Source: Acephala macrosclerotiorum
Taxonomy: Eukaryota; Ascomycota; Leotiomycetes; Helotiales; Mollisiaceae
DNA: 32,792 nucleotides
Assembly: GCA_014904845.1 (NCBI GenBank)
Contig: MU119652.1
Coordinates: 1 to 32,792, forward strand
Reading direction: 5' to 3'
Both the position numbers and the translations under genes were made by a program. Below, piece after piece: positions 11,412-22,889 of this stretch (its first letter is position 1; each line of letters starts with the position of its first letter). The notes below the pieces were generated by a model, which made no database searches, was not told the origin of the DNA, and was given only the letters and a program-made list of their open reading frames with translations.

Positions 11412-11425
11412 AATTATAAATTCGA
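11412..11425 (+). promoter_or_regulatory. Primer-binding site of element B
   Basis: Reads aattataaattcg directly after the LTR, the same as C (17007) and D (31835). Interpreted as a G-to-A mutated half-tRNA (initiator-Met anticodon arm) site, as described for element A. Confidence 0.6.
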
Positions 11426-13094
11426 ATTTCGCACAAAATTACTTATTTATTTGAGAATTATTTATTTAATTACTCATTTCTTATAATTCGAAGTTTTATT
11501 TACTTTTTATTATTTTTTTTATTTTTTTTTATTTTTTTTTATTTCTCGAACTCTCGATTATTTCAATTGATTCTTTTTAATTAATTTCACATAAAATTCA
11601 AATTAATTAAATTCTATTTACTTATTATAAATATAATTAATCAAATTCAAATAAAAAACGACTATTTTTTAAATTCTTATTTTCTTTGAGAAATTTAAAA
11701 AAAACATAAAATATTTCAATAGTTTAAATAGTTTTAAATACTCGAAAATTATCTTTTAAAACGATCTAAAACACGCGTATTTTTACTATAGTTCTATTTG
11801 TAATTTTTATTTATTTATTTCAAATTTAAATTTTATATTATTTTTAGTACTTTAAAATAATTTGAATACTTTTTTTATTCTACGAATATAAATTTTTTCG
11901 ATTTTTAAACAAATTTATTTCTCTTTTAAACAAATTTATTTTTTTATTTTTTATTTGAAATATTTTTAAACGTTTATTAAACTTTAAATTAAAAAAAATT
12001 CGATATTAATATATTTTTTAAAATTAAAACAAATCGTAAATATATTTTAATTTAAATTATTTTAATTTTATTTTATAAAAAAAATCTTTTTATTAATTAA
12101 ATAATTTAATCGAATTTTAAATTAAATTTTTTTAATTTTTATTTTAAAATGTTTTTTAATAAAAAAATATTATTATTTAAACTTTAAACGAATTTTTTCT
12201 CGTTTTCGCTTATTTTTTATCGCGTTTTTTTATTAATTAAAAAAGTTTTTTAAATTCTAATAATAATATTCGATTATACTAATTAAAAATATTTTTATAA
12301 ATATTATTATAATAGTTAAATATATTTTTTTTATAAGTAATACGAAACGTCGAAAACGATCGCAAATAAACTTTAATTTAAATTGAAAAAAATACTAAAA
12401 ATTCGAGCAAATTAAATAAATTAAATAAACTAAATAAAAATAAAATAAATATAAAAATTAATAAAATATTACGTTTTGCATTTTTCGATTATACTTTTTA
12501 CAAAAAAAATACTTTTTTAATTCGAGTAATTATAATCTCGATATCGTTTTATTAACGAAATTTTAATTAATAATTTTATTATTTTAAAAATACTATTTAA
12601 AATACGTTTAATATTTTTATTAATATTCTCGATAAAATTTATAATTTAATATTTACTATAAATAGTAATAATAGTATTTTTTTCGCTTATAAACGTCGAT
12701 TTCTAAGAGAATTACTTTTTTTTTTCAAGTTCTATAAACATTTTCAATTTTACGATATATAAATTATTTTTAAATATCGAAATAATAATTTGTAATTTTT
12801 AATTATTTATTAATCGAATTCTTTTATTTTCAAATTCATTTTTTTTTTCGTAAAATCTATTACTACTAATAAAAAAACGAATTTAATTAATTATAAATCG
12901 ATTAAAAATTCATTTTTAAATAATCGAAAAAATTTCGTCGACGATTTTATTTTATACGTACAACGAATTCTAAAAAAAAAAGATTTAATATCGTATTTTA
13001 TTCTTTAAATTAAAATTTCGTTTATTAATACATACGATTCACATTATTATATTCGATTTTAAATAATAATCGAAAAAAACTATTAAATATTACT
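11426..13094 (+). other. Leader of element B
   Basis: About 1.65 kb shared with C (17021-18670), with D (31849 to the edge) and, inverted, with E. It contains the 9-nt tandem repeat at 12406-12436. No frame stays open and I recognise no domain. The similarity ends abruptly near 13085, the presumed internal deletion junction. It may be a long untranslated leader or the start of a decayed gag. Confidence 0.6.
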
Positions 13095-13771
13095 TTTTTT
13101 TTTAACGAATATATTAATTCGCTATCGATTTTCTTATGTACACTATACTCAATACGCGATTCGATTTTATTTATATCGTTTTAATCGTTAATCGATTTAC
13201 TTTAAATTCGATCAAAATATATATAAAAACAATAAAAAAAATCTTTTAATATATTTAAAATACACTCAATATAAATTTAATCTTTTAAAGATTAATTTAA
13301 TTACTTGAAAACTATATCGATTTCGATTAAATTAAAAATCGAAATATCAAACGATCAATATTAAAATACGTTTTTAATATAAAATCGATAATTATTAATT
13401 AATTCGCTAAACGTCAATTTATAATTTCGTTTTTATTATATAAAATCGAGTATATCAAACAAACGAATACAATTAAAAAAACAATCTAATTTTAAATTTT
13501 TTTCAAACAAATTAATCTCGACGATTTAAATACGAGTACAATTATGATTTACGAAAATAATTAAAGCGCTATTACACTTACAAAAAATCTTTAATTCTAC
13601 GCTCGAATTAAATATATCGATATTTAATATTATTTTATTCGTAAAAAAATTATTAAAAAAAAAAAAAATTTAAAATATATTTACACGTTATAATAAATTG
13701 CAAATAAATTAATAAAAGTATTACTAAAAAAATCGTTTTAAAAATTTCGAATAACTATAAAAATCGAATAA
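13095..13771 (+). pseudogene. RNase H end of copia pol in element B, decayed
   Basis: It matches element A 10200-10916 at DNA level. In frame 2 the end reads IMIYENN*SAITLTKNL (from 13541), then YARIKYIDI*YYFIRKKII, matching copia IxYxDNQSAIxLAKNP and RSKHIDIRYHFIREKV, and stops with TAA at 13769-13771. Upstream, ttcgctatcgattttcttatg (13120-13140) and the following 70 bases match the YxxxIGSLMYxxLGTRPDL region of A. There is no RT catalytic region in this copy, so the fragment was non-functional even before point mutation. Confidence 0.85.
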
Positions 13772-14133
13772 TTTTTATAATTGAAAAAAAAAATCACTTA
13801 TTATTTAATTAATTATTTATAGATTAATTCGAATTCGATTCGAATATATTCGATTATAATATTGATTTTATTTATTTTATTCGAATAATTATTATATAAA
13901 ATACTTTAAATCAAAATAAAATTTTTATTTGAAATCGTAATTTTTATTATTAGTACTCAATTATTAGTTTTTATCGTTTTTTTACTTATTGCTCGCTATT
14001 TTTCTACAGACTTTTTTCTTTATATAATTTTAATTGTTATTTATTAAAAGTGTAATTAAATATCGTATATAGTATATAAAAACTCTTATATTTCTTCGTT
14101 CAAAGTATATAGAAATATTCGATCGTATAAAAA

Positions 14134-14232
14134 TATTAAAATGAAACTCTTTCTATTTTTTTTTGTATATAAAAAGATTTTATTTTTTCTATATATTATT
14201 AACAAAAAATACTCATTTTATACTTTTTAACA
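14134..14232 (+). repeat. 3' LTR of element B (99 bp)
   Basis: Begins TATTAAAATGAAACTC and ends TACTTTTTAACA, one of the few copies still showing the terminal CA. It contains gtatataaaaag. The next five bases, ttttt, are the second target duplication copy. Confidence 0.88.
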
Positions 14233-14237
14233 TTTTT
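14233..14237. repeat. Target-site duplication of element B, right copy (ttttt)
   Basis: Counterpart of ttttc at 11309-11313, separated by the whole of element B. Confidence 0.75.
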
Positions 14238-14318
14238 TACTTTATATAAAGCATATAAAAAAGTTTCGCTTTTTTCTTTAGAAAATACACAATAAATACT
14301 CTATTTTACTTTTTAATA
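14238..14318 (+). repeat. 3' LTR of element A, right part
   Basis: Resumes tactttatataaagcatata and ends tactttttaata, aligning with 3333-3413 of the 5' LTR without gaps. Joined to 11278-11313 it gives 117 bp, the same length as the 5' LTR. Confidence 0.9.
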
Positions 14319-14323
14319 TTAAT
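14319..14323. repeat. Target-site duplication of element A, right copy (ttaat)
   Basis: Identical to 3292-3296 and directly adjacent to the 3' LTR end. Confidence 0.75.
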
Positions 14324-16908
14324 TTAATATTATATCTTTTTATAGTATTTAAAAAAATTATATTAACGTTTTATTAAGTTTTTTAAATAGATTATTTATA
14401 ATACTAATTATACGAACATCGAAAAAACGCTATTTATACGCGAAAATATATAGTAAATCGTTCGAATCTTTTTAAATAATAATTTCGCATTTATTAATAT
14501 AAATATATTTATAGTTTTTTAAAATATTTCGAAAGATTGTTCTATTTTTTTTAATAGTATTTTTTTTAAATTCGAATAAAAAACTTTTCGAAACTTCGTC
14601 GAAACTTTAATAAACGAAAAAAAAATACCGTTAATAATTAATACTACTTATTTTAAACTAATAGTAATTGATTATATTATTTAAAAATACGTAAACGAAA
14701 TACTACGACTTTTAATAAAGTTTAATAAAATGAATAAACGTTTTAAATTATTTTTACGTACAATTTATAAAATTAATTATAATGAAAAAATTTTGATTAA
14801 ATTTAAAAAAAAGTAATTAATTTGAATAAAAAAATTAGTATTTTACGATAAATACGTTATTCGCTATTTATTATTATATTCTTTTTTTAAAATTATTTTA
14901 ATTGCATTTATTTAAAAAAAAATTTATTTTTTTAATCTTATTAAAACTTTAATTCACTTTGTATTTATTATTAAAAATATTATAGTAATTATTAAATTGT
15001 ATTATTATTTTTGAAATTAAACTTTTAAAATTAATCTCGAATTAAAATAATATAATTACTATTATTAATAAATAATTTTTTTTATTACTATAATTATTCA
15101 ATTATTATTAAAATTAAAAAACTTTATTAAAGTTTTATTAATTAAACTATTTATATTAAATAAAGTTATTTTAAAAAATTTATTAATATTTATATAAAAA
15201 ATTTATTAATATTTATATAAAAAATTTATAGAATTTATAAGTATTAATTAGCGTTTTAATATTTTAATATTTTATATTTATATAATTACTAAATAAATTT
15301 ATATGCATTAAATTTTTTATTTTTTTTTTTAAGTCGATAATTTTTCATATAATTTTTCATATAACGCTATATTTAGCGATCGAGTTTCGTAATTATTTAA
15401 ATAATTATATATAAATAATCACGTTTTTAAAACTAAAAATTAATACTTTTTTTTATTTAAATAATAAAACTATTAATAATTAATATAAAATAAAAAATAA
15501 AAAATTTAAAAAAATTGTTTTCTCGATTAAATATTATATTTTTAGTTTAAAAATAAATTTATTATTTTATAACGATTTAATTTTATTTTTTCTAGTCTTT
15601 AAATAATAATACTAAATTTAAAAAAATATTTTATTTAAATAAATATTATTTTCGAAAAATAAATTTTTTAAATTTTTTAATTTTTATTATAGTATTTTAA
15701 AAGTAATCGAATTAATTAAATTTCGTTTACTCGAAAAACTTTATATCGATTTTTATATATTATTTAAAAATATTTTTAATTATTTCAATTATTTCGATTA
15801 CTTTTAAAATATTTATTACGTTACTATATTGTTATAAACAAATTTAAATTGAATTTAAAACGTTTAAATAAAAAGTTCTCGATTAAATAAACTATTTTTT
15901 TTATTTTTTTTATTTTTATTAAATCGAACGAATTAAATTAAATTTTATTAAATAAAAATACTAATTATTTATATAGTATATTAAAACGTCGAATTATTTT
16001 ATTTCGAAGAAACTATATTTAATATAATAAAAACTTCGCTCGTTTAAATAAAAAAAATTATTCGAGCATATTAATTTTTAATTAATTAAAAATCGTTTTT
16101 TTAGTTTAATTATTTTAATTAATTAAATCGATAAAAAAAATATAACTTTAAATTTACATTTAATAAAATTAGACTTTTTTCGTACGATGATTAATCTACT
16201 AACTATTAAAACTCAAAATGTTTATATTATAAAGTGTAAAAGTTTAAAAACGATTTATATATAAATTAATTAATAGATTTAATTTTTATAATTAACGATT
16301 ATATTTTTTTTCAATCGAAATATAAATATTCAGCGTTTTAAAAACAGTTTTTATTATTTAATACTTTTATAAAAAATAAATATTATTAGTATATAATACG
16401 TAATATACTTTAAAGAATTAAATTAATTACTATTACTAATTTTTGAATTATTGTAATAAAAAATAGAATTAAAATATAAAGAATCAATTTTTTAAAAAAA
16501 TTTAATTATTAAAATTTTTATTTCGATTAAAACGATTTTAGAACTTTTATTATCGCACTAGAATCGCTATCGAATTTAATAGCGTTAATAGTACTACTAA
16601 AAATTAAAAATCGCAATTAAAGTTTTAAAATCGTAAAAATTTATTTTATATAATTAATAAAGTATAAAAATTAATATTTTTAATTTTAATTTAAATATTT
16701 AATTTCGAGAAAACTAATAATTAATTTTAAATTTCGTTTAATAAAAAATATTAAATAAAATTTAATTCTATAAAAAATTTCGAGTTTATAATTTATTAAA
16801 CGATTATTTTATATAAAAAAATTTATTATTTTATTAAATTTTTTTTTAAAATTTTTTTTTATATATATACGTTTAAATAAATTAATTGGTTTTATATGTA
16901 ATTTATCG
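14324..16908. other. AT-rich spacer, no recognisable gene
   Basis: The continuation of the sequence interrupted by A at 3296. It is strongly eroded, and in most lines C occurs only as CpG. Apart from a 23-nt tandem repeat at 15173-15229 and a 13-nt duplication near 15343, I find nothing assignable. A slightly less eroded patch with non-CpG C and G lies at about 16180-16240. Confidence 0.5.
15173..15229. repeat. 23-nt tandem repeat, about 2.5 copies
   Basis: Units at 15173-15195 and 15196-15218 are identical, each starting aaaaaatttatt, followed by an 11-nt partial third copy. It contains no C or G. Confidence 0.8.
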
Positions 16909-17006
16909 TATAATTATTTTCAGTATTTTTTTATATACTTATATAAAAAATTTTTATTTTTTTTATATATTATTAATAATAAATATTTATTTTATATTTT
17001 TTAATA
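16909..17006 (+). repeat. 5' LTR of element C (left end uncertain)
   Basis: The right two thirds (about 16940-17006) match the LTRs of B and D, including tatatattattaataataaat and ending TTTTTTAATA. The start is set only by expected length. Internal sequence follows directly, so this is a 5' LTR. Confidence 0.7.
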
Positions 17007-17020
17007 AATTATAAATTCGA
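17007..17020 (+). promoter_or_regulatory. Primer-binding site of element C
   Basis: Reads aattataaattcgaa, followed by tttcgcacgggatta. The preserved gcacggga shows the less mutated form of bases that are altered in B and D. Confidence 0.6.
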
Positions 17021-19125
17021 ATTTCGCACGGGATTATTTATTCATTTGAGAATTAATTATTTAAATTTTTTATTTTTTATAATTTGAAATTTTGTTTATA
17101 TTTAATTGTTTATTTTTATTTATATTTATTTTTTTATTTTTATTTTTCGAATTTTTAATTATTTTAATTAATTTTTTTAAATTAATTGTATATAAAATTT
17201 AAATTAATTAATTTTTATTTATTTATTATAAATATAATTAATTAAATTTAAATAAAAAATAATTGTTTTTTAAATTTTTATTATTTTTAAAAAATTTAAA
17301 AAAATAAAATATTTCGATAATTTAAATAATTTTAAATACTCGAAAAATTATTTCTCGAAGTAATTTAAAATATATATATTTTTACTATATTTTTATTTGT
17401 AGTTTTTATTTATTTATTTCAAATTTGAATTATACGTTATTTTTAGTACTTTAAAATAATTCGAATATTTTTTTCATTTTACGAATATAAACTTTTTCAA
17501 ATTTTGAATAAATTTATTTTTTATTTTCAAATTTAAAATACTTTCGAGCTTTTATTAAACTTTAAATTAAAAAAAAAAACTCGATATTAAAATATTTTTT
17601 AAAATTAAAATAAATCGTAAATATATTTTAATTCAAATTATTTTAATTTTATTTTATAAAAAAAAATCTTTTTATCAATTAAATAATTCGATCGAATTTT
17701 AAATTAAATTTTTTTTATTTTTATTTTAAAATGTTTTTTAATAAAAAAATATTATTATTTAAATTTTAAACGAATTTTTTTTAATTTTTATTTATTTTTT
17801 ATTACATTTTTTTTATTAATTAAAAAAACTTTTTAAATTTTAATAATAATATTCGATTATATTAATAAAAAAAAATTTATAAATATTATTATAATAATTA
17901 AATAATATATTTTTTCTACGTATAATATAAAACGTTAAAAACGATTATAAACGAATTTTAATTTAAATTAAAAAATATATCGAAAATTCGAACGAATTAA
18001 ACGAATTAAACGTATTAAATAAATTAAAAAAAATTAAAAAAAAAATAAAAAAAAAAATATAAAATCGATAAAACGTTAAATTTTATATTTTTCGATTATA
18101 TTTTTTATAAAAAAAAAATTTTAATTCGAATAATCGTAATTTTAATATCGTTTTATTTAATAAAATTTTATTTAATAATTTTATTATTTCGAAAATATTG
18201 TTTAAAATACGTTTAATATTTTTATTAATATTTTTAATTAAATTTACAATTTAATATTAATTATAAATAGTAATAATTTTTTTTTTTTTTATAAATATCG
18301 ATTTTTAAAAAAATTATATATATATTTTTTTTTTAAATTTTATAAATAATTTCGATTTTATAATATATAAATTATTTTTGAACGTCGAAATAATTATTTA
18401 TAATTTTTAATTATTCGTTAATCGAATTTTTTTATTTTTAAATTTTTTTTTTATAAAATTTTTTATTATTACTAAAAAAACGAATTTAATTAATCGTAAA
18501 TCGATTTAAAAAAAATTTTTAAACGATTAAAAATTTTTTAATAAATTTTTTTTTTTATATTTATAATTAATTTTTAAAAAAAATTTAATATTATATTTTT
18601 TTAAATTATATTTTTATTTATTAATATACGTAATTTATATTATTATATTCAATTTTAAATAATAATTAAAAAAATTAAAATATTCGTAAAATAAAATTTT
18701 TTTTTTAATTTTATTTTAATTTTTAAAAATAAAAAAAAACAATTCGATTTTTATTATAAAATCGACGAGTTTTTTATTATAAACTATTTTAATTATATTA
18801 TATAATAATTATTTAAATCGTATTTCGTTACGAAATTTAAATTTAAAAATAATACGATTAATATAAAAAAAATTCGTTTATAAAAAAAATATATAATAAA
18901 TAATTTTCGTTTAAAATAATATATAATAAAAAAAAAAATACTCGTTTAAAAAAAAATATTATTAAAAATATTTTATAATTAAAAATTAATACGAATATAA
19001 TAATTAAAAAAAATTAAAAAATTTTAATTCAATTTTTTAAATATTAAATACTTTTTATTTAAAACGATTTATTAAAACGAAAAAATTAATCGATTTTATT
19101 ACGTATTTTTATATTTTTATTTTAA
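17021..19125 (+). other. Leader of element C
   Basis: About 2.1 kb. The first 1.65 kb matches B and, as far as the window goes, D; all of it matches E in inverted orientation. A 9-nt tandem repeat lies at 17994-18028. I see no sustained reading frame. Conservation of length and order across four copies shows this was a fixed part of the element, possibly an untranslated leader or an extra 5' gene beyond recognition. Confidence 0.6.
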
Positions 19126-20808
19126 TTGAATATAAAAATATTATCGATTTTTCGAATTAATTTTTTTAAATTAATAATAAATTTAAAATTAAATATTTTT
19201 ATTTTAAAAAAAAAATTTAATATTAAAAATAATAATAATAATAATAAACAAAAATCGAACGACGTAAAAAATTTAATCGAATTTATATCGTTTTTTATTT
19301 ATAAACTCGAAGTATTTCGTAAAATTAAATTTTATTTAATACTTTTTATTAAACGAATTTTACGATTAATTATTAATTTCGTTAAAATTAAATATTTAAA
19401 TTAAAATTAAAAATATTAAATTTTATATTTTAATTTTCGATTTTTTTAAAAAAAAATTTAAAAGTTTTTTAAAACTATAAAAAATTTAATAAATTAAAAC
19501 GTAATTTAAATTTTAATTTTAATTTAAAATATTTAAAAATAAAAATTAATAAATTAATAAATTACGTTTTTAGTTTTAATTTTTTTTTAAATTTTTTTTT
19601 TAAAATTTCGATTTAAAAATAATTTAAACGAAAACGTAAATTAGAATATACGATTTTTAATTTAAAAAAAAACGTTTTTTATTTTTAAAAATATTCGAAA
19701 TAAAAAAAAAATTTAATTTTTTTTACGTTTTAAAAAATCGTTTAAAGTATTTTTTAAACGATTTTTAATTATCGAATTTTTATTAAAATTAACGATCGAA
19801 TATCGAATTTTTTAAATTATATATTTTAACGTTTTATTTAAATATTATTACGATATATTAAATTCAAAAATTTAATATTATTAAATTTTAATCGAATAAC
19901 GATTATATTTTTTAAATATTCGATTATTAAATTTTATATTATTAAATATAAAATAAATCTCAATAAATAAATTAATACTTTAAAAATTCAAAACTATTTT
20001 AAAACGAGCGTTTTTTATTAATATTTTATTCGTTTTTTTAAAAAATATTAAAACTCGAAAAATTACTCGTTTTATTAACGATATTTTTTTATTTTTTAAA
20101 GTAAATTTATTTTATTATTATATATAAATTTTAATTAATATTTCGATTATTTTTTTTTATTTTATTTCGAATTGCGATTTTAATTTCGATTATTTTATAT
20201 TTAATTTTTTATTTAATTTTAAAAACTTTTTAACGAACGATTCGAATGAAAATTTTTTATATTTTTTTTTATTTTTATTATTATTTAAATTACGAGTAAA
20301 AACTTTATTTTTCGATAAAAACGATTTTAAAATATACGAATTTTATTAAAAATACGTCGAAACTTTTATCGAAATTCGTACAAATATTTATAATTTTTTA
20401 TACGACGAAAATTAATTAAATAATATTATATAATAATTACAAATTTAAAAAATTTTATATTTTTTGTTTTTATTATTATATTAAATTTCGACGAATTTAA
20501 TTAAATCAATTAACGTCGAAAAATCAATAATATTTTCGTTAATAAATATTATTTTTATTAAAAAATTATTAATAATATATTTATAAAATTAATTATAATC
20601 GAAAAAAAACGATAATATATTCTAAAAACGTTTAAATAAATAAAATAAATTGTAAATTTAAAATAAAAATATTATTATATTATAATTCGCGAAAAAAAAA
20701 ATTTATAATCGATAATTTCGAGAAAAATAATATTAAATTTTTATTAACGAAATTAAACGATCGATTTCGATTTTAAAGTATAACGATATTTTATTATTTT
20801 TAAAGTAA
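19126..20808 (+). pseudogene. Long relic reading frame of element C, possibly gag; identity unknown
   Basis: In frame 1 stops are much rarer than this base composition predicts. Open stretches run 19126-19404 (92 codons, with only a TTG as possible start), 19984-20124 (47) and 20128-20346 (73), and the frame can be followed to about 20808. Nearly all interruptions are TAA, as expected if Gln and Trp codons were mutated. The first segment ends KFYLILFIKRILRLIINFV, which loosely resembles the KVxFAxxxLKGxAxxW segment of retrotransposon gag proteins. Further on, KYVETFIEIRTNIYNFLYDE (20350-20409) is well preserved but unfamiliar. Position after LTR and leader favours gag; I found no zinc knuckle or pol motif. 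The 92-codon open frame should not be taken as a gene. Confidence 0.5.
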
Positions 20809-22889
20809 TTTTTTTAATATATATTTTAATAATATTAAAAACATTATCGAATATAATAATTTTTTTATTCGATTAAAAAATAATTTCGTTTTTTTTTTTA
20901 AAAAAAACGTTTATTTATTTTTATTTTTATTAAAAAAAATTTAATATATAATAATTTTAAATTAAATTAAAATTCAAATAACGATTATATCGATAAAAAA
21001 AATTAAAAATAGCGTTTAATAAATTTATAATTATTACGAAAAAATTTTTTTATTAAAATAATCGTTAATTTGTATTATTATATTATTTTATTTATATATA
21101 AAAAAAATTTAACGTACGATATAATTATTATAAGAAAATTTATTATATATATTTTTTTTAAGTATATTATAAAATATTTTTATTTAAAAACTATATTTAA
21201 TAAATATTTTTAAACTAAAAAAAAAAAAACGAATTAATTAAATTTTTTTTTTTAAAAAAACATATAATTATTTATTTCGATTTTAAAATAAAAAAAATTT
21301 AAAATATTTTGCGTTATTTATAATTAAATTAATTTTTAATTTATTTATAAAATAAAATTAAACGAATAATAATTACGAATTTTTTAATTAATTTTTTCGT
21401 AAATAAAATAAATTTATTTTACAATATAAATTAACGATTAATAATCGAACTTTTTATCGTTTTTAAAAAAATCGATAATATTTTTTTATTATTTATAAAA
21501 TATATATTTTCAATATTTTTATTTTTATTTCTCAATTTTTAAAAATAATAATACGAATTTTTTAAATTATTTTTACATTTTTTCTCGTTATTTCGAAATA
21601 ATAATTACTTTTTTTTAATATTTTAATTATTGTATTTTAATATTATTCACTTTTTTAGCGTTTAATATTTTTATAATTTTTATTGAAATTTAAAACCTTT
21701 TTATTTTATAAATTAAAAATACGTTTATTAATATATTTATTTTTAATAGTAAATATATATAATATATATTTTATAAATAAAAATTATTCGAATTAATATA
21801 GTTTTTTAATAAAAAAAATCGATATAATTATAAAAATTAATAAGTATAATTTAAAATTACGTAGTAAAAATACTATTATTTTATCGATTAAAATTTTATT
21901 TAAAAAAACGAATTAATTTCGTATATAACGTTAATTATTATTCGAAACTCGAAATTAACTTCGTATTTTATTTAAATTATATTTGAACGAGTATTAAAAT
22001 AAAACTCGATAATAATAATATAATTTTAATAATTAAAAATAAAAAATTTATTATTTTTATAATTATAATTATTTAAAAAAAAAATTTAATATTAATAGAT
22101 TAATTTTTTATTAACAAATTATTTAAATCGATTATAATAATAAAACTTATAATTTAAATTAATAACGAATAATATATATAATAATAATAATAATAATATT
22201 AATTTTAATTTTATATTCAATAAAACGTAAACGAAATTTATTATTTTATAATCTTTCGAAAAGTATAAAAACGTATTAAACTAAAAAATTATATATAAAA
22301 TATAATTTAATTAAAAAGCATTTTATATATATATTTTTCGTTTAAAATTAGTTTAATAATAAAAGCTTTTTTTTATCGATTAAAATAAACTTTAAAAAAT
22401 CGAATAATCGTAGATTAAAAATTGTATTTAAAGAGTGTAAAATAAAGTAAAATCGTATAAACCGATAAAATCGAAATTGTTTTACGATAATCGAGTATTA
22501 AAATTTTAAAATCGATAAAAAAATAATAATAATATATTTAAAATAAAATTTTAAAAATTTAAAGGTTTTTAATTTTAATTTTAAAAAATGTTTTTTTTCG
22601 AAAAAGTATTTCGTTTTTTAACGTTTTTTATATACGTATTAATATATTATATTTTTATTAAATATAGATTTTAAAATAAAATTTCGTAATTTCGAGTAAT
22701 TTTTCAAAGCTTTTTAATATTTTATTAAAAGCGCGAAAATATATTATATTTTTTATTTTTAAAACGAACGAATTAAACGATTTAATCGTTTTTAATTAAA
22801 AACGAAATCGACGTATTATTTTAAAATAATAAATTAAATAATTCGAGATTTTACGATATTCGTAAAAATAAACGAATTTAATATTTTCG
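20809..22889. other. AT-rich region without recognisable gene
   Basis: About 2 kb of eroded sequence after the relic frame of C. If C is full length its pol should begin here, but I could not find copia integrase or RT motifs. An island with more varied bases lies at about 22400-22500 (gtaaaataaagtaaaatcg, then aattgttttacgataatcg). It shows only a weak resemblance to the inverse of 5270-5330 in element A. Confidence 0.4.

Larger units (their letters stand above)
11314..14232 (+). mobile_element. Copia-family deletion derivative B, nested in the 3' LTR of A
   Basis: A 2.9-kb element with two LTRs (98 and 99 bp), a primer-binding site at 11412, a leader shared with C, D and E, and the RNase H end of pol. 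Similarity to C stops near 13085 (C about 18670), and from about 13095 the sequence matches the pol end of A (10200 onward). Gag, protease, integrase and most of RT are therefore missing. It would have depended on a full-length relative for mobility. Some C outside CpG survives, as in A. I cannot tell whether the deletion came before or after insertion; having both LTRs and a target duplication only shows that insertion was by retrotransposition. Confidence 0.88.
3297..14318 (+). mobile_element. Ty1/copia LTR retrotransposon A, decayed, containing nested element B
   Basis: A complete but dead element: 5' LTR, primer-binding site, gag-like region, pol in the order protease, integrase, RT, RNase H, then a 3' LTR. 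Integrase before RT defines the Ty1/copia superfamily. Element B splits the 3' LTR; without B and its duplication, A is about 8.1 kb, long for a copia element. The two LTRs differ at 16 of 117 positions by hand count, 14 of them transitions, so most divergence is mutational rather than age drift. C in CpT is retained better here than in the flanks, while CpA is scarce. The start and end follow from the LTR ends and the ttaat duplications. Confidence 0.9.
16909..20808 (+). mobile_element. Copia-family element C, 5' part (LTR, leader, long relic frame)
   Basis: An LTR ending at 17006, a primer-binding site at 17007, a leader matching B, D and E, then a decayed reading frame also found in E. The first 20 or so bases expected of the LTR (TATCAAAATAAG) are not recognisable, so its left end is approximate or replaced. 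No pol motif and no matching 3' LTR was found downstream, so the element is truncated or too decayed to close. Nearly all remaining C is in CpG. Confidence 0.75.

Noticed and set aside
16992..17045. A tRNA-like T-arm (ttcgaatttcgcac) next to the LTRs
   Set aside because: It sits at the same place after every LTR and is explained by the primer-binding site and following leader; no acceptor, D or anticodon stems are found.
19126..19404. The 92-codon open frame as a real gene
   Set aside because: It has only a TTG as possible start, is compositionally extreme, and is one segment of a longer decayed frame inside a retroelement. It is kept only as part of that relic.
22431..22500. Inverted copia gag fragment similar to 5270-5330 of A
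   Set aside because: Only about 40 bases look alike and the alignment needs gaps; this is too weak in such biased sequence.
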